A stretch of 64,000 bases of DNA. It comes from GCA-002722245 sp964230605 (GTDB lineage Bacteria > Bacteroidota > Bacteroidia > Flavobacteriales_C > GCA-002722245). Shown one piece after another: positions 1 to 8,420 of the stretch; within the stretch, counting starts at the first letter, position 1, and every line of letters begins with the position of its first letter. The notes under the pieces were generated by a model. The model was not told the DNA's origin. It saw nothing but the letters and a program-made list of their open reading frames with translations, and made no database searches. The stretch covers positions 1-64,000 of the forward strand of contig CAXRIN010000046.1 of assembly GCA_964230605.1 (NCBI GenBank). The letters are read 5' to 3'. Both the position numbers and the translations under genes were made by a program.

Positions 1-564
1 AATCTGTCTATTTAGCGGTAAATGAAATCACTAAAAGATGGAATATGCCAATTAGAAACTGGGGGGTTATACTCAATCAATTTTTGGTTAAATTTGAAAA
101 TAGAATCAAATTATGATTTACACACTTTTTGAAAGAGTGTCCAACAATATCATAAATTTTAAAGTTATACAATCCTTCTTCTGGAACTTTGAAGTTAATT
201 TTAGCAATGTTTTCTATTGGTTGTGGATATATCGTTAAGTTAAATTCATTCGTTTTTTCATTGGTATTAACCATCACCGTTTTAAACGTTTCGCTTGTTC
301 CGTCAAAATCAACTTGAATTATACGATAATATATTACTTCATTTTGTATTTCACTATCTGTATAACTATATTCAATAGGTTCTGTAGAGTTTCCAGCCCC
401 TTGTATGTTAGCAATAGTTTCAAAGGTTGTACCATCAATTGATTTTTGTAGCAGGAAATAGTCATTATTAATTTCGGCACCAGTTTTCCATTTTATTAGA
501 ACATGGCTATCCTTCATTTGAGCAGTAAAATAAATTAATTCAACTGGGAGAGTCGTAATCTTCA

Positions 565-1760
565 AAGCTTCCGACATAGCATAAAGGTGAGCGTATTTAG
601 AATCAGTGTCAGTAGATCTTGCAGTCCATTGAGCATTTGTAGCAGCACCATTACCAAGGCCTAATTTCGTAGTACCACCGCCTAAAGGATTCGAAGCTGT
701 TCCGTCTCCTGCTGTTCCTGTCCATGTTGCATTCCATGCAGCATAACCTGTGGTAATACTTCCAGTTGAGGGTGTAGCCCCATTTTCATTAAGATCTATA
801 GCTTCACTACCAGCCCATGCTCCAGCCCAAAATTCACATTTATTTGATGCTACAATGGTAGAGCCATCCATTAAAAAAATGCACCATCGAAATCTGTACC
901 TGATGTATTCGTGTTATCTATAGCATCAACTGTTGCTGTTGAACCAATGCAAAACCAATCAGCAGTTCCATAACCTGCTGCTGCAGCATCTGCTTGAACA
1001 GCAGTGTTGTACGTGCTAATATCTGTGGATGTAGCTTGATAAACATCTTCGGTGCAAAAAACTAACCGATACCTGTCTCCTACAGCCCAAGCAGCTCCAG
1101 TATATGGGTTGATTCCACCATTTGCATCTGTATCAAGAATACCTAAACTACAGGCGCATTCAGCCGGTTCAGCAGTAACTGTTAGCACTTCCGACATTGC
1201 ATACAGGTGAGCGTATTTAGAATCAGTGTCAGTAGATCTTGCAACCCATTGACCATTTGTAGCAGCACCACTACCAATGCCTAATTTCGTAGTACCATCG
1301 CCTAAAGGATTCGAAGCTGTTCCGTTTCCTGCTGTTCCTGTCCAAGTTGCATTCCAAGCCGCATAACCTGTGGTAATACTTCCAGTTGAGGGTGTAGCCC
1401 CATTTTCATTAAGATCTATAGCTTCACTACCAGCCCATGAACTACCCCAAAATTCGGCAATATTGCTAGCTGCTGTAGTTGAACCATCCATTAAAAAGAA
1501 TGCACCATCGGTATCTGTACCAGTAGTTACTGTATTGTCAACAGCATCAACCGTAGCAGTAGAACCAATACAATACCAAGTAACATCTCCAAGACAAGCT
1601 GCCTCAGCATCTGCTTGTACATAGGCATTATATGTGCTAATATTTGTGGATGTGGCTTGATAAACGTCTTCGGTACAAAAAACTAATCTATATGTGTCAC
1701 CAGCTACCCAAGCAACTCCTGTATGTGGATTTATACCACCATTTGCTGTAAGATCCAAAA
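565..1760. repeat. Tandem duplication with about 620-bp period
   Basis: Matching stretches recur 620 bp apart. The block at 571-580 returns at 1191-1200, the one at 761-770 returns at 1381-1390, and the stretch at 781-830 is almost unchanged at 1401-1450. Beyond the homopolymer at 873-879 the offset becomes 621, which marks the missing base. The copies stay very similar at the DNA level, so the duplication is recent or is kept alike by recombination. Each copy encodes one module of the secreted protein. Confidence 0.8.
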
Positions 1761-1857
1761 TCCCAAATCGACTTTGAAGTTGCCCAAAAGAATTATTAAT
1801 TGCGAAGATTAAAATAAACAGTGAAAAAAGAACTTTTTGTTTGCTAGAGGGATAGTT

Positions 1858-1872
1858 TATATATATATATAT
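1858..1872. repeat. TA dinucleotide microsatellite at the start of the secreted-protein gene
   Basis: Fifteen bases of alternating TA sit directly after the ATG at 1875-1877 (minus strand). With the present count, that ATG reads into a stop after six codons. Loss of one TA unit, or gain of two, would join it to the signal peptide frame. This is the arrangement of a slipped-strand on/off switch, although decay of a dead gene would look the same. Confidence 0.6.
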
Positions 1873-1877
1873 TGCAT

Positions 1878-2181
1878 AAAAGGATTTTTATTGGAGAATG
1901 TTTTGTCAACATTTTTTTATCTAATACTTTCTCAAAGTATGTTTGTGCGGACAAAAATATCAAGTTTCAGTCAATATTCAAATTTTCAACTAACTTATCA
2001 AACGTTATAAATTGTATGAGTTAAAGCTTATTATTGGGCTTTTCAATACAAAAAGTGGGTTGAAACGATTTTTTAAATAGTGAGATTGCTTAATGAAGTA
2101 TCGAATTCCAGTTTTTAATATTTGTATATTGTATTCTTCCATAATAAGTTGAAAATGTGTCAGCTTATTTCATTACAGGAC
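1878..2181. other. Intergenic region without a recognised gene
   Basis: This AT-rich stretch lies between the broken secreted-protein gene (minus) and the TlyA-type methyltransferase (plus). I found no convincing open frame longer than about 20 codons on either strand, and no tRNA-like fold. It presumably holds the promoter of the minus-strand gene. A terminator-like hairpin follows at 2182-2208. Confidence 0.5.
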
Positions 2182-2208
2182 GCCAGGTTCAATGACCTGG
2201 CTTTTTTT
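2182..2208 (+). terminator. Rho-independent terminator hairpin
   Basis: A perfect 7-bp stem (GCCAGGT with ACCTGGC) and 6-base loop are followed by seven T, which is terminator geometry on the plus strand. No plus-strand gene was recognised upstream, so it may end a short untranslated RNA or block read-through into the methyltransferase gene. A -7 box starts 6 bp further on. Confidence 0.7.
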
Positions 2209-2213
2209 ATGCT

Positions 2214-2221
2214 TAAATTTG
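2214..2221 (+). promoter_or_regulatory. -7 promoter box for the TlyA-type gene
   Basis: TAAATTTG matches the Bacteroidota -7 consensus TAnnTTTG exactly and ends 13 bp before the ATG at 2235. No TTG is seen at the usual -33 distance. Confidence 0.5.
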
Positions 2222-2234
2222 AAGAAAATATTTT

Positions 2235-2975
2235 ATGAGATTAGATAATTATTTAGTTGAGTTTAAAGGTGTGAAAAGTAGGAGTTGGGCTAAAAAACTC
2301 ATTCTAGAACAAAAAATAATTGTCAATAATGTACCAGCCAAAAAAGCGGGTTTCGAGGTAGAGGAATCAGATGATATTCAAGTTTTAGAAGATTTTAAAT
2401 ATGTAAGTAGGGCAGGATATAAACTTGAAAAGGCACTTGAGGAATTTCAAATTCAAGTAAAAGATAGAGTTTGTTTGGATGTAGGCGCGAGTACTGGTGG
2501 TTTTACAGATTGTTTATTACAAAATGGAGCGGCTCATGTATTTGGAATTGATGTAGGTGAGGGACAAATGGATAGCGGACTTAAAACTGACAGCAGAGTT
2601 ACATGTATTGAAAAGGTAAATGCAAGGATGTTGGATGATTTGATACGTACAAAGCTATTGCCTGCGTTTGAGCCTGAGCCAGATCTTGTAGTTGCCGATT
2701 TGTCTTTTATATCCTTAACGCTTGTTTTAAAGGCTGTTGTAAATGCTGTTAGGCCTAATGCGGAGTTTTTAGTTTTAGTTAAGCCGCAATTTGAACTTGG
2801 GCAAGAGGCTTTAAATAAAAAAGGAATTGTTGCCGATAATAGAGTAAGAATAAAAGCTCTTGAAAAAATTCAATCTTTTTGCGAAGAAAATAACTGGAAG
2901 GTGTTAGGTAGTGTTCAATCTCCAATAAAAGGTGGAGATGGTAATGTTGAATACATCTTACATTTCACATCTTAA
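2235..2975 (+). CDS. tlyA: TlyA-family rRNA 2'-O-methyltransferase
   Basis: The 246-residue protein has the TlyA layout: an N-terminal S4 RNA-binding domain (about residues 1-60, opening RLDNYLVE) and an FtsJ-type SAM methyltransferase domain. The SAM-binding motif LDVGASTGGFTDCL lies at 81-94. K63 in SRAGYKLEKAL, D155 in VVADLSFIS and K183 in LVKPQFE occupy the places of the FtsJ catalytic residues. Characterised TlyA enzymes 2'-O-methylate cytidines in 16S and/or 23S rRNA, and some relatives were described as hemolysins. The length is normal for the family. It has its own -7 box and lies 22 bp upstream of the next gene. Family assignment is firm; the exact target nucleotide is not visible. 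Confidence 0.9.
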   Translation: MRLDNYLVEFKGVKSRSWAKKLILEQKIIVNNVPAKKAGFEVEESDDIQVLEDFKYVSRAGYKLEKALEEFQIQVKDRVCLDVGASTGGFTDCLLQNGAAHVFGIDVGEGQMDSGLKTDSRVTCIEKVNARMLDDLIRTKLLPAFEPEPDLVVADLSFISLTLVLKAVVNAVRPNAEFLVLVKPQFELGQEALNKKGIVADNRVRIKALEKIQSFCEENNWKVLGSVQSPIKGGDGNVEYILHFTS

Positions 2976-2979
2976 AGGT

Positions 2980-2987
2980 TATCTTTG
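2980..2987 (+). promoter_or_regulatory. -7 promoter box before the zinc-ribbon gene
   Basis: TATCTTTG fits TAnnTTTG and lies just after the tlyA stop. The ATG at 2998 is 10 bp downstream, which implies a very short leader and supports that start over an upstream in-frame ATG at 2932 inside tlyA. Confidence 0.45.
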
Positions 2988-2997
2988 CAAATTAAGA

Positions 2998-3573
2998 ATG
3001 AAGGAAGAATTCGACGATATTAAATTTGAGGAAGTGCCTTTGGAGTTTTACTCTGATTCAAATAAAGCACTTTTTCAAACATGTACTTTCTGTAGTAAAG
3101 ATCTTTCGTTAGGTGATGAGACCTACATGATTGAAAAATCTTTTAAAATTAATCCTAATAACGGTCAGAAAAACACTGTGTTTGAATACGCAATTTGTAT
3201 GTCTTGCAATATCAAAAAGATGCAAGCGATGAGTGAAGAGAGTATTCGAAATATCCAAAATTATATGCAAGAGAACTTCGTTTTTGAGCAAATGGAAAAA
3301 CAGTTGGAAAATCATAATAGATTAGAAGAGTGTGTAGTTACGGGGGAAAAGATTGGGGATTTAGAAGAATATAATATCGTAGGTCAATTTGTTGGGGATA
3401 AAATGATTGTAGGCCAGTTCCCGCTTTTATTTAGCCCTTCAATTGGGGAAGAGATTCAAGAGCTTTTATCTCAGAAGACAAAAGATGAATTTGATGATTT
3501 CATGAATACAATAAATGATGTCCCTCCTGAATTAAAAGAATTATTTAAGACTAAACGCCCTGTTCTGGTTTGA
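2998..3573 (+). CDS. Conserved hypothetical protein with two CxxC pairs (zinc ribbon)
   Basis: I do not recognise a named family. The 191-residue protein starts MKEEFDDIKF. It has two cysteine pairs, CTFC and, about 45 residues later, CMSC, spaced as in a treble-clef or ribbon zinc site. Further on comes a lone ECVVTGEKIG segment. The C-terminal half is acidic and has no membrane segment or signal peptide, so the protein should be cytoplasmic. The start was set at 2998 because the frame further upstream lies inside tlyA and because a -7 box precedes 2998 closely. Its stop overlaps the start of the methyltransferase behind it, so the two are probably co-translated. A role in RNA or protein modification is only a guess from the neighbours. 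Confidence 0.7.
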   Translation: MKEEFDDIKFEEVPLEFYSDSNKALFQTCTFCSKDLSLGDETYMIEKSFKINPNNGQKNTVFEYAICMSCNIKKMQAMSEESIRNIQNYMQENFVFEQMEKQLENHNRLEECVVTGEKIGDLEEYNIVGQFVGDKMIVGQFPLLFSPSIGEEIQELLSQKTKDEFDDFMNTINDVPPELKELFKTKRPVLV

Positions 3574-4277
3574 AAAAATTAAGGTCAAGTAAGTTTGTAA
3601 TGAATGCTTACAAAAATGCAAGTAAGTTAGTGTTAAAGTTGTTTGGCCCTAAAAGATTCAAAGGGGTTAATGAAATTCTTTTTTGGTATGCGGCTAAAGT
3701 GAAAGAGGGTAGGCTTAATAATACTCATTACGAAGAGTTTTTAACGGATTTTTTTGATTTAACTAAGTCGGACTACGATGACCTTAAAGTTTTGGATATT
3801 GGATGCGGACCTAGAGGGAGTTTAGAATGGGCTGATAATACAAAGGAAAGAATAGGTTTAGATCCTTTAGCTGACAAATACATTAAGTTAGAAGGGAAGC
3901 ATCATAAAATGAAATATGTTAAATCTGGTGCTGAAAATATTCCGTTTGAGGATGGTTATTTTGATATTGTTTCATCTTTGAATTCATTAGATCATGTAGA
4001 TGATTTAAATCAATGCATAAAAGAGATAAAAAGAGTTGTTAAGCCGGGTGGTTTGTTTCTCATGATAGCGGATATTCATTCATTTCCAACAGTTGCCGAG
4101 CCAAGTAATTTTGATTGGGATATCACGAAAACATTCTTTCCTGAATTTAAGGTTGAATCAGAAAAACATTTTGAAGGAGATAATATGTATAAAAGTTTAC
4201 GTGAAAATATCCCCTTTAATCATGAAGATAAAACAGATCGTTACGGGATTATTACACTTAAATTGAGGCGCGTTTGA
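3570..4277 (+). CDS. Class I SAM-dependent methyltransferase
   Basis: The 235-residue protein has a Methyltransf_11-type Rossmann domain. Motif I (VLDIGCGPRG) is at about 74-83, followed by the acidic GLDPLA strand, GAENIPFEDGYFDIV and the LKEIKRVVKPGG-like motif (here IKEIKRVVKPGG). The substrate cannot be read from the sequence. The first possible start is TTG at 3570, overlapping the previous stop as TTGA; an ATG at 3600 would remove ten residues and is equally credible. The 3' end is one base from the stop of the convergent phosphatase gene, so there is no room for a separate terminator. Confidence 0.8.
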   Translation: MKKLRSSKFVMNAYKNASKLVLKLFGPKRFKGVNEILFWYAAKVKEGRLNNTHYEEFLTDFFDLTKSDYDDLKVLDIGCGPRGSLEWADNTKERIGLDPLADKYIKLEGKHHKMKYVKSGAENIPFEDGYFDIVSSLNSLDHVDDLNQCIKEIKRVVKPGGLFLMIADIHSFPTVAEPSNFDWDITKTFFPEFKVESEKHFEGDNMYKSLRENIPFNHEDKTDRYGIITLKLRRV

Positions 4278-4278
4278 T

Positions 4279-5505
4279 TTAAACGAAATGACAGCTTAAA
4301 ATTGCGATATCATCAACAAAAGGTTGATCTTGCTTAAATTTAGTTAAGTCTTTCATTAGGAAATTATTCAATTCTTCCATTGAGCTGTCGCTGTGCTTAT
4401 CTATAGCTTTAACTACTCTTTCAGTTCCGTATTCTAAATTGTCATTATTTTCAACTTCAACTAATCCGTCAGTGTACGTCACTAAAGTTGAATTTGGATT
4501 AATATCTACGATACCAATTTTAGGAGATGGAAGATAGTCAAGCATTCCTAATCCAGGACATCCATCTTTTAACTCTAGAACTTTATCTCCGTTTTTGAGT
4601 ACTGGAGGATTATGTCCACAGTTTATGTAGGTTAATTGTCTACTTTCAATATTGTAAGTTGCAATAAACATTGTGATGAATTTCTCTCCTTTTGCATTGC
4701 TAATTACTTTCTCATTTAAATCTTGTACAAGTTCTGGAAGACTTACCGAGTGTTTTACACCTGCTCTTAGGTTCGCTTGGAAATTACTCATTAAAATAGC
4801 AGCTGAAACCCCTTTGCCTGAAACGTCTGCGATGCACATTGCAATTTCAGTTTTATTTACCCAAATTACGTCGTAGTAATCGCCACCAACCTGTTGATGA
4901 CTTTTGTAAAATGCAGAAATATCTAAATGTTGATCTTGTGGTAAGGTAGTGGGAAGAAGCATAGTCTGCATCTCGCTAGCTAATTCAAGCTCTTTCTTTA
5001 CTCTTTCTTGTCTGATAGCTTCCTTTGCTAAATTTTTATTCTCTATGGATACCGATATAATATTGGTAAGAGTTTGAATAAAAGGAAGATGTTTAATAAT
5101 TGGACTTATCTGAATTGCTTCATTTATAATATCGCCAATTAATAAATAGGCAAGTGGTTTAGTCTTATGGAAAACAGGAATAAGGATGTCGAATTCTTTG
5201 AAAATGCCATCGGTTTTTGAGTTTACCTCTTCGATTTCTTCATATTTCAATAAATCCTTTTCTACATCAATAGATAGCTTATCGGCTTCAATTCCATACC
5301 ATGTAGCTAGGTTCCATTCACCTTCAAAAATATAAAGGGCAATTTTTTCTATATCCAGCTCTCTAAGAGCAATTTCATAAATGCTAAAGAGTTGTTCTTT
5401 CGAAACGTTACTGTTAATGGCTAGGGTAATATCAAGTAACGCATTTAATTTAAGATCTTTAACCCTAATCTTTTTTTGCGCTCTTGTAAGTGATTTACTT
5501 GCCAT
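4279..5505 (-). CDS. GAF-SpoIIE type protein phosphatase (RsbU/PP2C family)
   Basis: The 408-residue protein has an N-terminal GAF-like sensor (about 25-155), a linker helix rich in charged residues (RQERVKKELELASEMQ) and a C-terminal PP2C/SpoIIE phosphatase domain (about 195-405). The metal-binding signatures are present: GGDYYD, IADVSGKGVSAAIL, GHNPP, TDGLVE and DDIAIL. Family members dephosphorylate anti-sigma-factor antagonists or other Ser/Thr phosphoproteins. No anti-anti-sigma or HPK partner is encoded nearby, so the target is unknown. It is the last gene of the run that starts with the HD gene, but a 126-bp gap and a 14-bp palindrome upstream suggest its own control. Confidence 0.85.
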   Translation of the reverse strand: MASKSLTRAQKKIRVKDLKLNALLDITLAINSNVSKEQLFSIYEIALRELDIEKIALYIFEGEWNLATWYGIEADKLSIDVEKDLLKYEEIEEVNSKTDGIFKEFDILIPVFHKTKPLAYLLIGDIINEAIQISPIIKHLPFIQTLTNIISVSIENKNLAKEAIRQERVKKELELASEMQTMLLPTTLPQDQHLDISAFYKSHQQVGGDYYDVIWVNKTEIAMCIADVSGKGVSAAILMSNFQANLRAGVKHSVSLPELVQDLNEKVISNAKGEKFITMFIATYNIESRQLTYINCGHNPPVLKNGDKVLELKDGCPGLGMLDYLPSPKIGIVDINPNSTLVTYTDGLVEVENNDNLEYGTERVVKAIDKHSDSSMEELNNFLMKDLTKFKQDQPFVDDIAILSCHFV

Positions 5506-5534
5506 TTTATTTTAAAGTATTAAATAAACAACTC

Positions 5535-5548
5535 TTTCCGTACGGAAA
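5535..5548. promoter_or_regulatory. 14-bp perfect palindrome upstream of the phosphatase gene
   Basis: TTTCCGTACGGAAA is self-complementary and centred about 36 bp upstream of the phosphatase start. The position and symmetry suit an operator for a dimeric regulator. No regulator in the window is an obvious candidate. Confidence 0.4.
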
Positions 5549-5570
5549 TTGCGAAAAAAAGTTATTAAGT

Positions 5571-5594
5571 TTTAAAATTTCTGTAAAACAGAAA
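5571..5594 (-). terminator. Weak terminator-like hairpin after efp
   Basis: On the minus strand a 6-bp stem (TTTCTG with CAGAAA, 5-base loop) is followed by TTTTAAAAC. It lies about 40 bp past the efp stop. The stem is AT-rich, so termination would be leaky at best. Confidence 0.35.
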
Positions 5595-5631
5595 AAATGG
5601 TAGTTAAGTATAGAGAGCTAAGGGAAAGGGG

Positions 5632-6198
5632 TTATTTTTTAACCCTTTCGTTATAATCTCCTGTACGAGTATCAATTTTAACAAAATCACCTTGATTTAT
5701 AAAAAGAGGAACTCTTATTTCTGCGCCAGTTTCAATTTTCGCTGGCTTTGTCGCGTTTGTTGCAGTATTTCCTTTAATACCTGGCTCTGTGTAAGTAATT
5801 TCAAATTCTACATATTGAGGTAATTCAACACCTAAAACTTCTTCATTTTCAGCATGAACCATTACCTCAACTTCCATTCCGTCTTTTAGGAATTTTGGAG
5901 CACTAATCAAGTCTTCTGCAACTGTTGTTTGCTCAAAAGTTTCGGAATTCATGAAGTTATAACCCATTTCATCCATGTAAAGGAATTGATAGTTTCTTGT
6001 CTCAATTCTTACAGGTTCAATTTTTACTCCAGCAGTAAAGGTATTCGTGATTACTTTACCGTTTTCTAAGTTTCTAAGTTTTGTTCTTACGAAGGCAGGG
6101 CCTTTACCTGGTTTAACGTGTTGGAATTCAATGATTTTAACTAGTTTTCCGTTGAATTCAAAACATAATCCATTTCTAAAATCTGCAGTAGTAGCCAT
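5632..6198 (-). CDS. efp: Translation elongation factor P
   Basis: The 188-residue length is typical. The three beta domains are present: the KOW-like N-terminus, the central domain with GYNFMNSETFEQ, and the C-terminal OB domain with EPGIKGNT and VPLFINQGDFVKIDTRTGDY. EF-P binds the ribosome and relieves stalling at polyproline stretches. The tip loop reads VKPGKGPAF, with Lys32 where E. coli EF-P carries its beta-lysylated lysine. No EpmA/EpmB or EarP gene is visible here, so its modification state is open. It follows lpxA by 13 bp in a lipid A/efp order that is common in Bacteroidota. Confidence 0.97.
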   Translation of the reverse strand: MATTADFRNGLCFEFNGKLVKIIEFQHVKPGKGPAFVRTKLRNLENGKVITNTFTAGVKIEPVRIETRNYQFLYMDEMGYNFMNSETFEQTTVAEDLISAPKFLKDGMEVEVMVHAENEEVLGVELPQYVEFEITYTEPGIKGNTATNATKPAKIETGAEIRVPLFINQGDFVKIDTRTGDYNERVKK

Positions 6199-6211
6199 TT
6201 TAAAATTTTTT

Positions 6212-6991
6212 TTATTTGAAGTATCCTTTCATGATTCCTCTTTTGGAATCTTGAATAAATGAAATTATTTCGTCTCTTTCTTTACTTGCTTTTACTTCAG
6301 CCTCAATATAGTTTACGGCTTGAGTATTGTTCATTCCTTTTAGGTAAATGATTCTGTAAAGCTCTTGGATTTCTTGAATTTTTTCTGGCGTGAAATTTCT
6401 CCTTCTTAAACCAATAGAGTTTATCCCGATATAAGAAATTGGTTCTCTACCAGCCTTAACGAAAGGAGGAATGTCCTTATTAACTAAAGCACCACCACTT
6501 AACATAGCATGTTTACCAATGTGACAAAATTGATGAACTAATGTTCCTCCACCAAGGATTGCAAACTCATCAATATCAACATGTCCACCTAGGTTTGTAC
6601 TATTTGCTAAGATAGCGTTGTCTCCAACAGAACAATCATGAGCAACGTGTACATAAGCCATTAAAAGAACATTATTTCCAATAACAGTCTTATTACGATC
6701 TTCAGTTCCTCTATTGATGGTTACACATTCTCTTATTGTAACGTTGTCACCTATTATAGCTAGTGAATCCTCTCCTTTGAATTTTAAATCTTGTGGAATA
6801 GCTCCAATTACAGCCCCTGGAAAAACTCTACAGTTTTTACCAATTCGACTTCCTTCCATAATAGTTACATTAGGACCAATCCAGGTACCCTCGCCAATTT
6901 CAACATTTTTTTCAATAGTAACGAAAGGTTCAATTACTACATTTTTGGCAATTTTTGCTTGAGGGTGAATATATGCTAAAGGCTGATGCAT
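6212..6991 (-). CDS. lpxA: UDP-N-acetylglucosamine acyltransferase (lipid A biosynthesis)
   Basis: The 259-residue protein is a left-handed beta-helix of hexapeptide repeats (for example VVIEPFVTIEKNVEIGEGTW), followed by the helical C-terminal region of LpxA. LpxA transfers a 3-hydroxyacyl chain from acyl-ACP to UDP-GlcNAc in the cytoplasm, the first step of lipid A synthesis. The catalytic histidine segment is visible in AYVHVAHDCSVGDNAIL, and GGGTLVHQFCHIGKHAM also fits. It begins 1 bp after the stop of lpxC/fabZ, so it is probably translated from the same message. Confidence 0.96.
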   Translation of the reverse strand: MHQPLAYIHPQAKIAKNVVIEPFVTIEKNVEIGEGTWIGPNVTIMEGSRIGKNCRVFPGAVIGAIPQDLKFKGEDSLAIIGDNVTIRECVTINRGTEDRNKTVIGNNVLLMAYVHVAHDCSVGDNAILANSTNLGGHVDIDEFAILGGGTLVHQFCHIGKHAMLSGGALVNKDIPPFVKAGREPISYIGINSIGLRRRNFTPEKIQEIQELYRIIYLKGMNNTQAVNYIEAEVKASKERDEIISFIQDSKRGIMKGYFK

Positions 6992-6992
6992 A

Positions 6993-8369
6993 TTATTTTA
7001 CTTTTTCAATTTTAGCCATCATTTCTGCTTCAGTTACAAGTTCCCCATTTACGAAAGCTTTACCTCCCATATGAGCAACTCCTCTTCTGTAAGGTGAAAG
7101 ATAGCTGATTTCGAACACTAAAGTATCTCCAGGAACAACCATTTTTCTAAACTTAACCTTATCTATTTTCATAAAGTAAGTCAAATAGTTTTCAGGATCT
7201 TCATACTGAGATAATACAAGAACACCACCAACCTGCGCCATAGCTTCAACTTGAAGAACACCTGGGAAAATAGGCTGATCAGGGAAATGGCCTCTGAATA
7301 AATCTTCGTTAACAGTTACGTTTTTAACCCCAACTACTTTTTCTGGACTTAATTCAATAATCTTATCCACCATTAACATTGGAGGTCTGTGAGGAAGGAT
7401 TTTTTTAACACCTTCAACATCTAAAACTGTTTTTGAAACATCATATTGATTTTCCATTTCCTTTATACTTTTTTTAATAAGTTTTGCAAATTCAGTATTT
7501 GGTCCATGACCTGGTCTTGAAGCGATTATTTTACCTTTAATAGGTCTTCCAACTAAAGTTAAATCACCAACAATATCCAATAATTTATGTCTTGCAGCTT
7601 CGTTTTTGTGGCGAAGTTCAACATTGTCTAAAATTCCTTGTTCATTTACTTCAACTCTAGGTTTTCCTAGAAGGCTTGCAAGATTATCGAGTCTTTTTTT
7701 TTCAATAACTTGATCAACAACAACGATAGCGTTACTCAAATCGCCTCCTTTTATTAAGTTGTTGTTCGCTAGGAATTCAAGTTCGTGTAGAAAACAGAAA
7801 GTTCTTGAAGAAGATATTTCATTTTCAAAATCTTCGATTTTATCAAGAGTTGCAAATTGCTTTCCTAAAACAGGAGAGTCATAATCAATCATCGAAGTGA
7901 TATTGTAATGATCGTCTGGAAGAGCAATGAGTTCAATACCTTTTTCTTCGATAGTAAATTTGATAGGCTCTTTGATTTCGAAGTAATTTTTTTCTGCTTC
8001 CAAATCCTTAATGCCAGCTTCTTTCAGGACTTTAATAAAAGGTTTTGAACTTCCGTCCATAATTGGCACTTCTTGTGCGTCAATTTTTATTAAACAATTG
8101 TCAATACCAAGACCTGTTAAAGCAGCAAGAGAATGTTCGATAGTGGAAACTGACGCTCCGTTTTTTGTTAATGTTGTACCTCTTTGGATTTCGGTAACGT
8201 AATCAACATCGGCTTCTATTATGGGTTGATTTTCTAAATCAACTCTTTGGAATTTAATCCCAAAATTTTCTTCAGCAGGACAAAAGGTTAGGTTTACTTT
8301 TTGACCAGTATGTAATCCAACATCACTTAAAGAAACTTCATTTAAAATTGTCCTTTGCTTATCGCCCAT
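6993..8369 (-). CDS. lpxC/fabZ: Bifunctional LpxC deacetylase / FabZ dehydratase
   Basis: The 458-residue fusion is characteristic of Bacteroidota. The N-terminal part (to about residue 305) is LpxC, the zinc-dependent UDP-3-O-acyl-GlcNAc deacetylase that commits to lipid A synthesis. It shows H79 in STIEHSLAAL and the zinc/catalytic stretch ARHKLLDIVGDL followed by SRPGHGPN. The C-terminal part is FabZ, the 3-hydroxyacyl-ACP dehydratase of fatty acid elongation, with ILPHRPPMLMVDKI and GHFPDQPIFPGVLQVEAMAQ. Joining them couples use and removal of the shared 3-hydroxyacyl-ACP pool (inference). It is preceded by a -7 box with a -33 TTG inside the end of lpxD, so it may have an internal promoter. 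Confidence 0.97.
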   Translation of the reverse strand: MGDKQRTILNEVSLSDVGLHTGQKVNLTFCPAEENFGIKFQRVDLENQPIIEADVDYVTEIQRGTTLTKNGASVSTIEHSLAALTGLGIDNCLIKIDAQEVPIMDGSSKPFIKVLKEAGIKDLEAEKNYFEIKEPIKFTIEEKGIELIALPDDHYNITSMIDYDSPVLGKQFATLDKIEDFENEISSSRTFCFLHELEFLANNNLIKGGDLSNAIVVVDQVIEKKRLDNLASLLGKPRVEVNEQGILDNVELRHKNEAARHKLLDIVGDLTLVGRPIKGKIIASRPGHGPNTEFAKLIKKSIKEMENQYDVSKTVLDVEGVKKILPHRPPMLMVDKIIELSPEKVVGVKNVTVNEDLFRGHFPDQPIFPGVLQVEAMAQVGGVLVLSQYEDPENYLTYFMKIDKVKFRKMVVPGDTLVFEISYLSPYRRGVAHMGGKAFVNGELVTEAEMMAKIEKVK

Positions 8370-8388
8370 AAAATCGATTCTCGGGAAT

Positions 8389-8420
8389 CAAAAATAAGGC
8401 TTTTATTCCTGACTGGACAA
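8389..8420 (-). promoter_or_regulatory. Internal promoter before lpxC/fabZ
   Basis: On the minus strand TATTTTTG (8389-8396) matches the -7 consensus. A TTG at 8418-8420 lies 21 bp upstream, the spacing expected for -33/-7. It overlaps the 3' end of lpxD and ends about 20 bp before the lpxC start. Confidence 0.55.

Larger units (their letters stand above)
8..1877 (-). pseudogene. Broken T9SS-secreted protein with two duplicated lectin-like modules
   Basis: Two abutting open frames (871-1758 and 77-871) are one gene split by a 1-base loss. The downstream module has seven A where the equivalent site at about 1491-1500 in the other copy has eight bases, so the frame hits a stop after the residues DGAFF. 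Reading order is signal peptide, module 1, module 2, a Bacteroidota fibronectin-like domain (starting LPVELIYF) and a T9SS type A sorting domain (YPQPIENIAKINF, then KIYDIVG). The signal peptide (KQKVLFSLFILIFA) lies upstream of any in-frame ATG; the only nearby ATG (1875-1877) is put out of frame by a TA dinucleotide run. The sorting domain meets TGA at 77-79; 22 more in-frame codons follow, with the GIFHLLV pattern expected near the end of such a domain, before TAG at 8-10. The modules resemble a domain seen in secreted proteins of marine bacteria (from memory). Three lesions argue for a pseudogene; phase variation or sequencing error are alternatives. Confidence 0.75.

Noticed and set aside
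1370..1624. Plus-strand open frame of 84 codons opposite the duplicated secreted-protein modules
   Set aside because: It is the antisense shadow of the repeated module, with no family features; the same frame pattern follows from the codon bias of the minus-strand gene.
2092..2151. Short plus-strand frame of 19 codons in the 1878-2181 gap
   Set aside because: It is too short, and has no signal peptide, promoter box or conserved motif.
2161..2210. Possible tRNA remnant around the GGTTC-like hairpin before tlyA
   Set aside because: Only one stem can be drawn; there are no acceptor, D or anticodon arms, and the T run marks it as a terminator.
2932..2997. Upstream start of the zinc-ribbon gene inside tlyA
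   Set aside because: It overlaps tlyA by 44 bp and precedes the -7 box at 2980; the ATG at 2998 is better placed.
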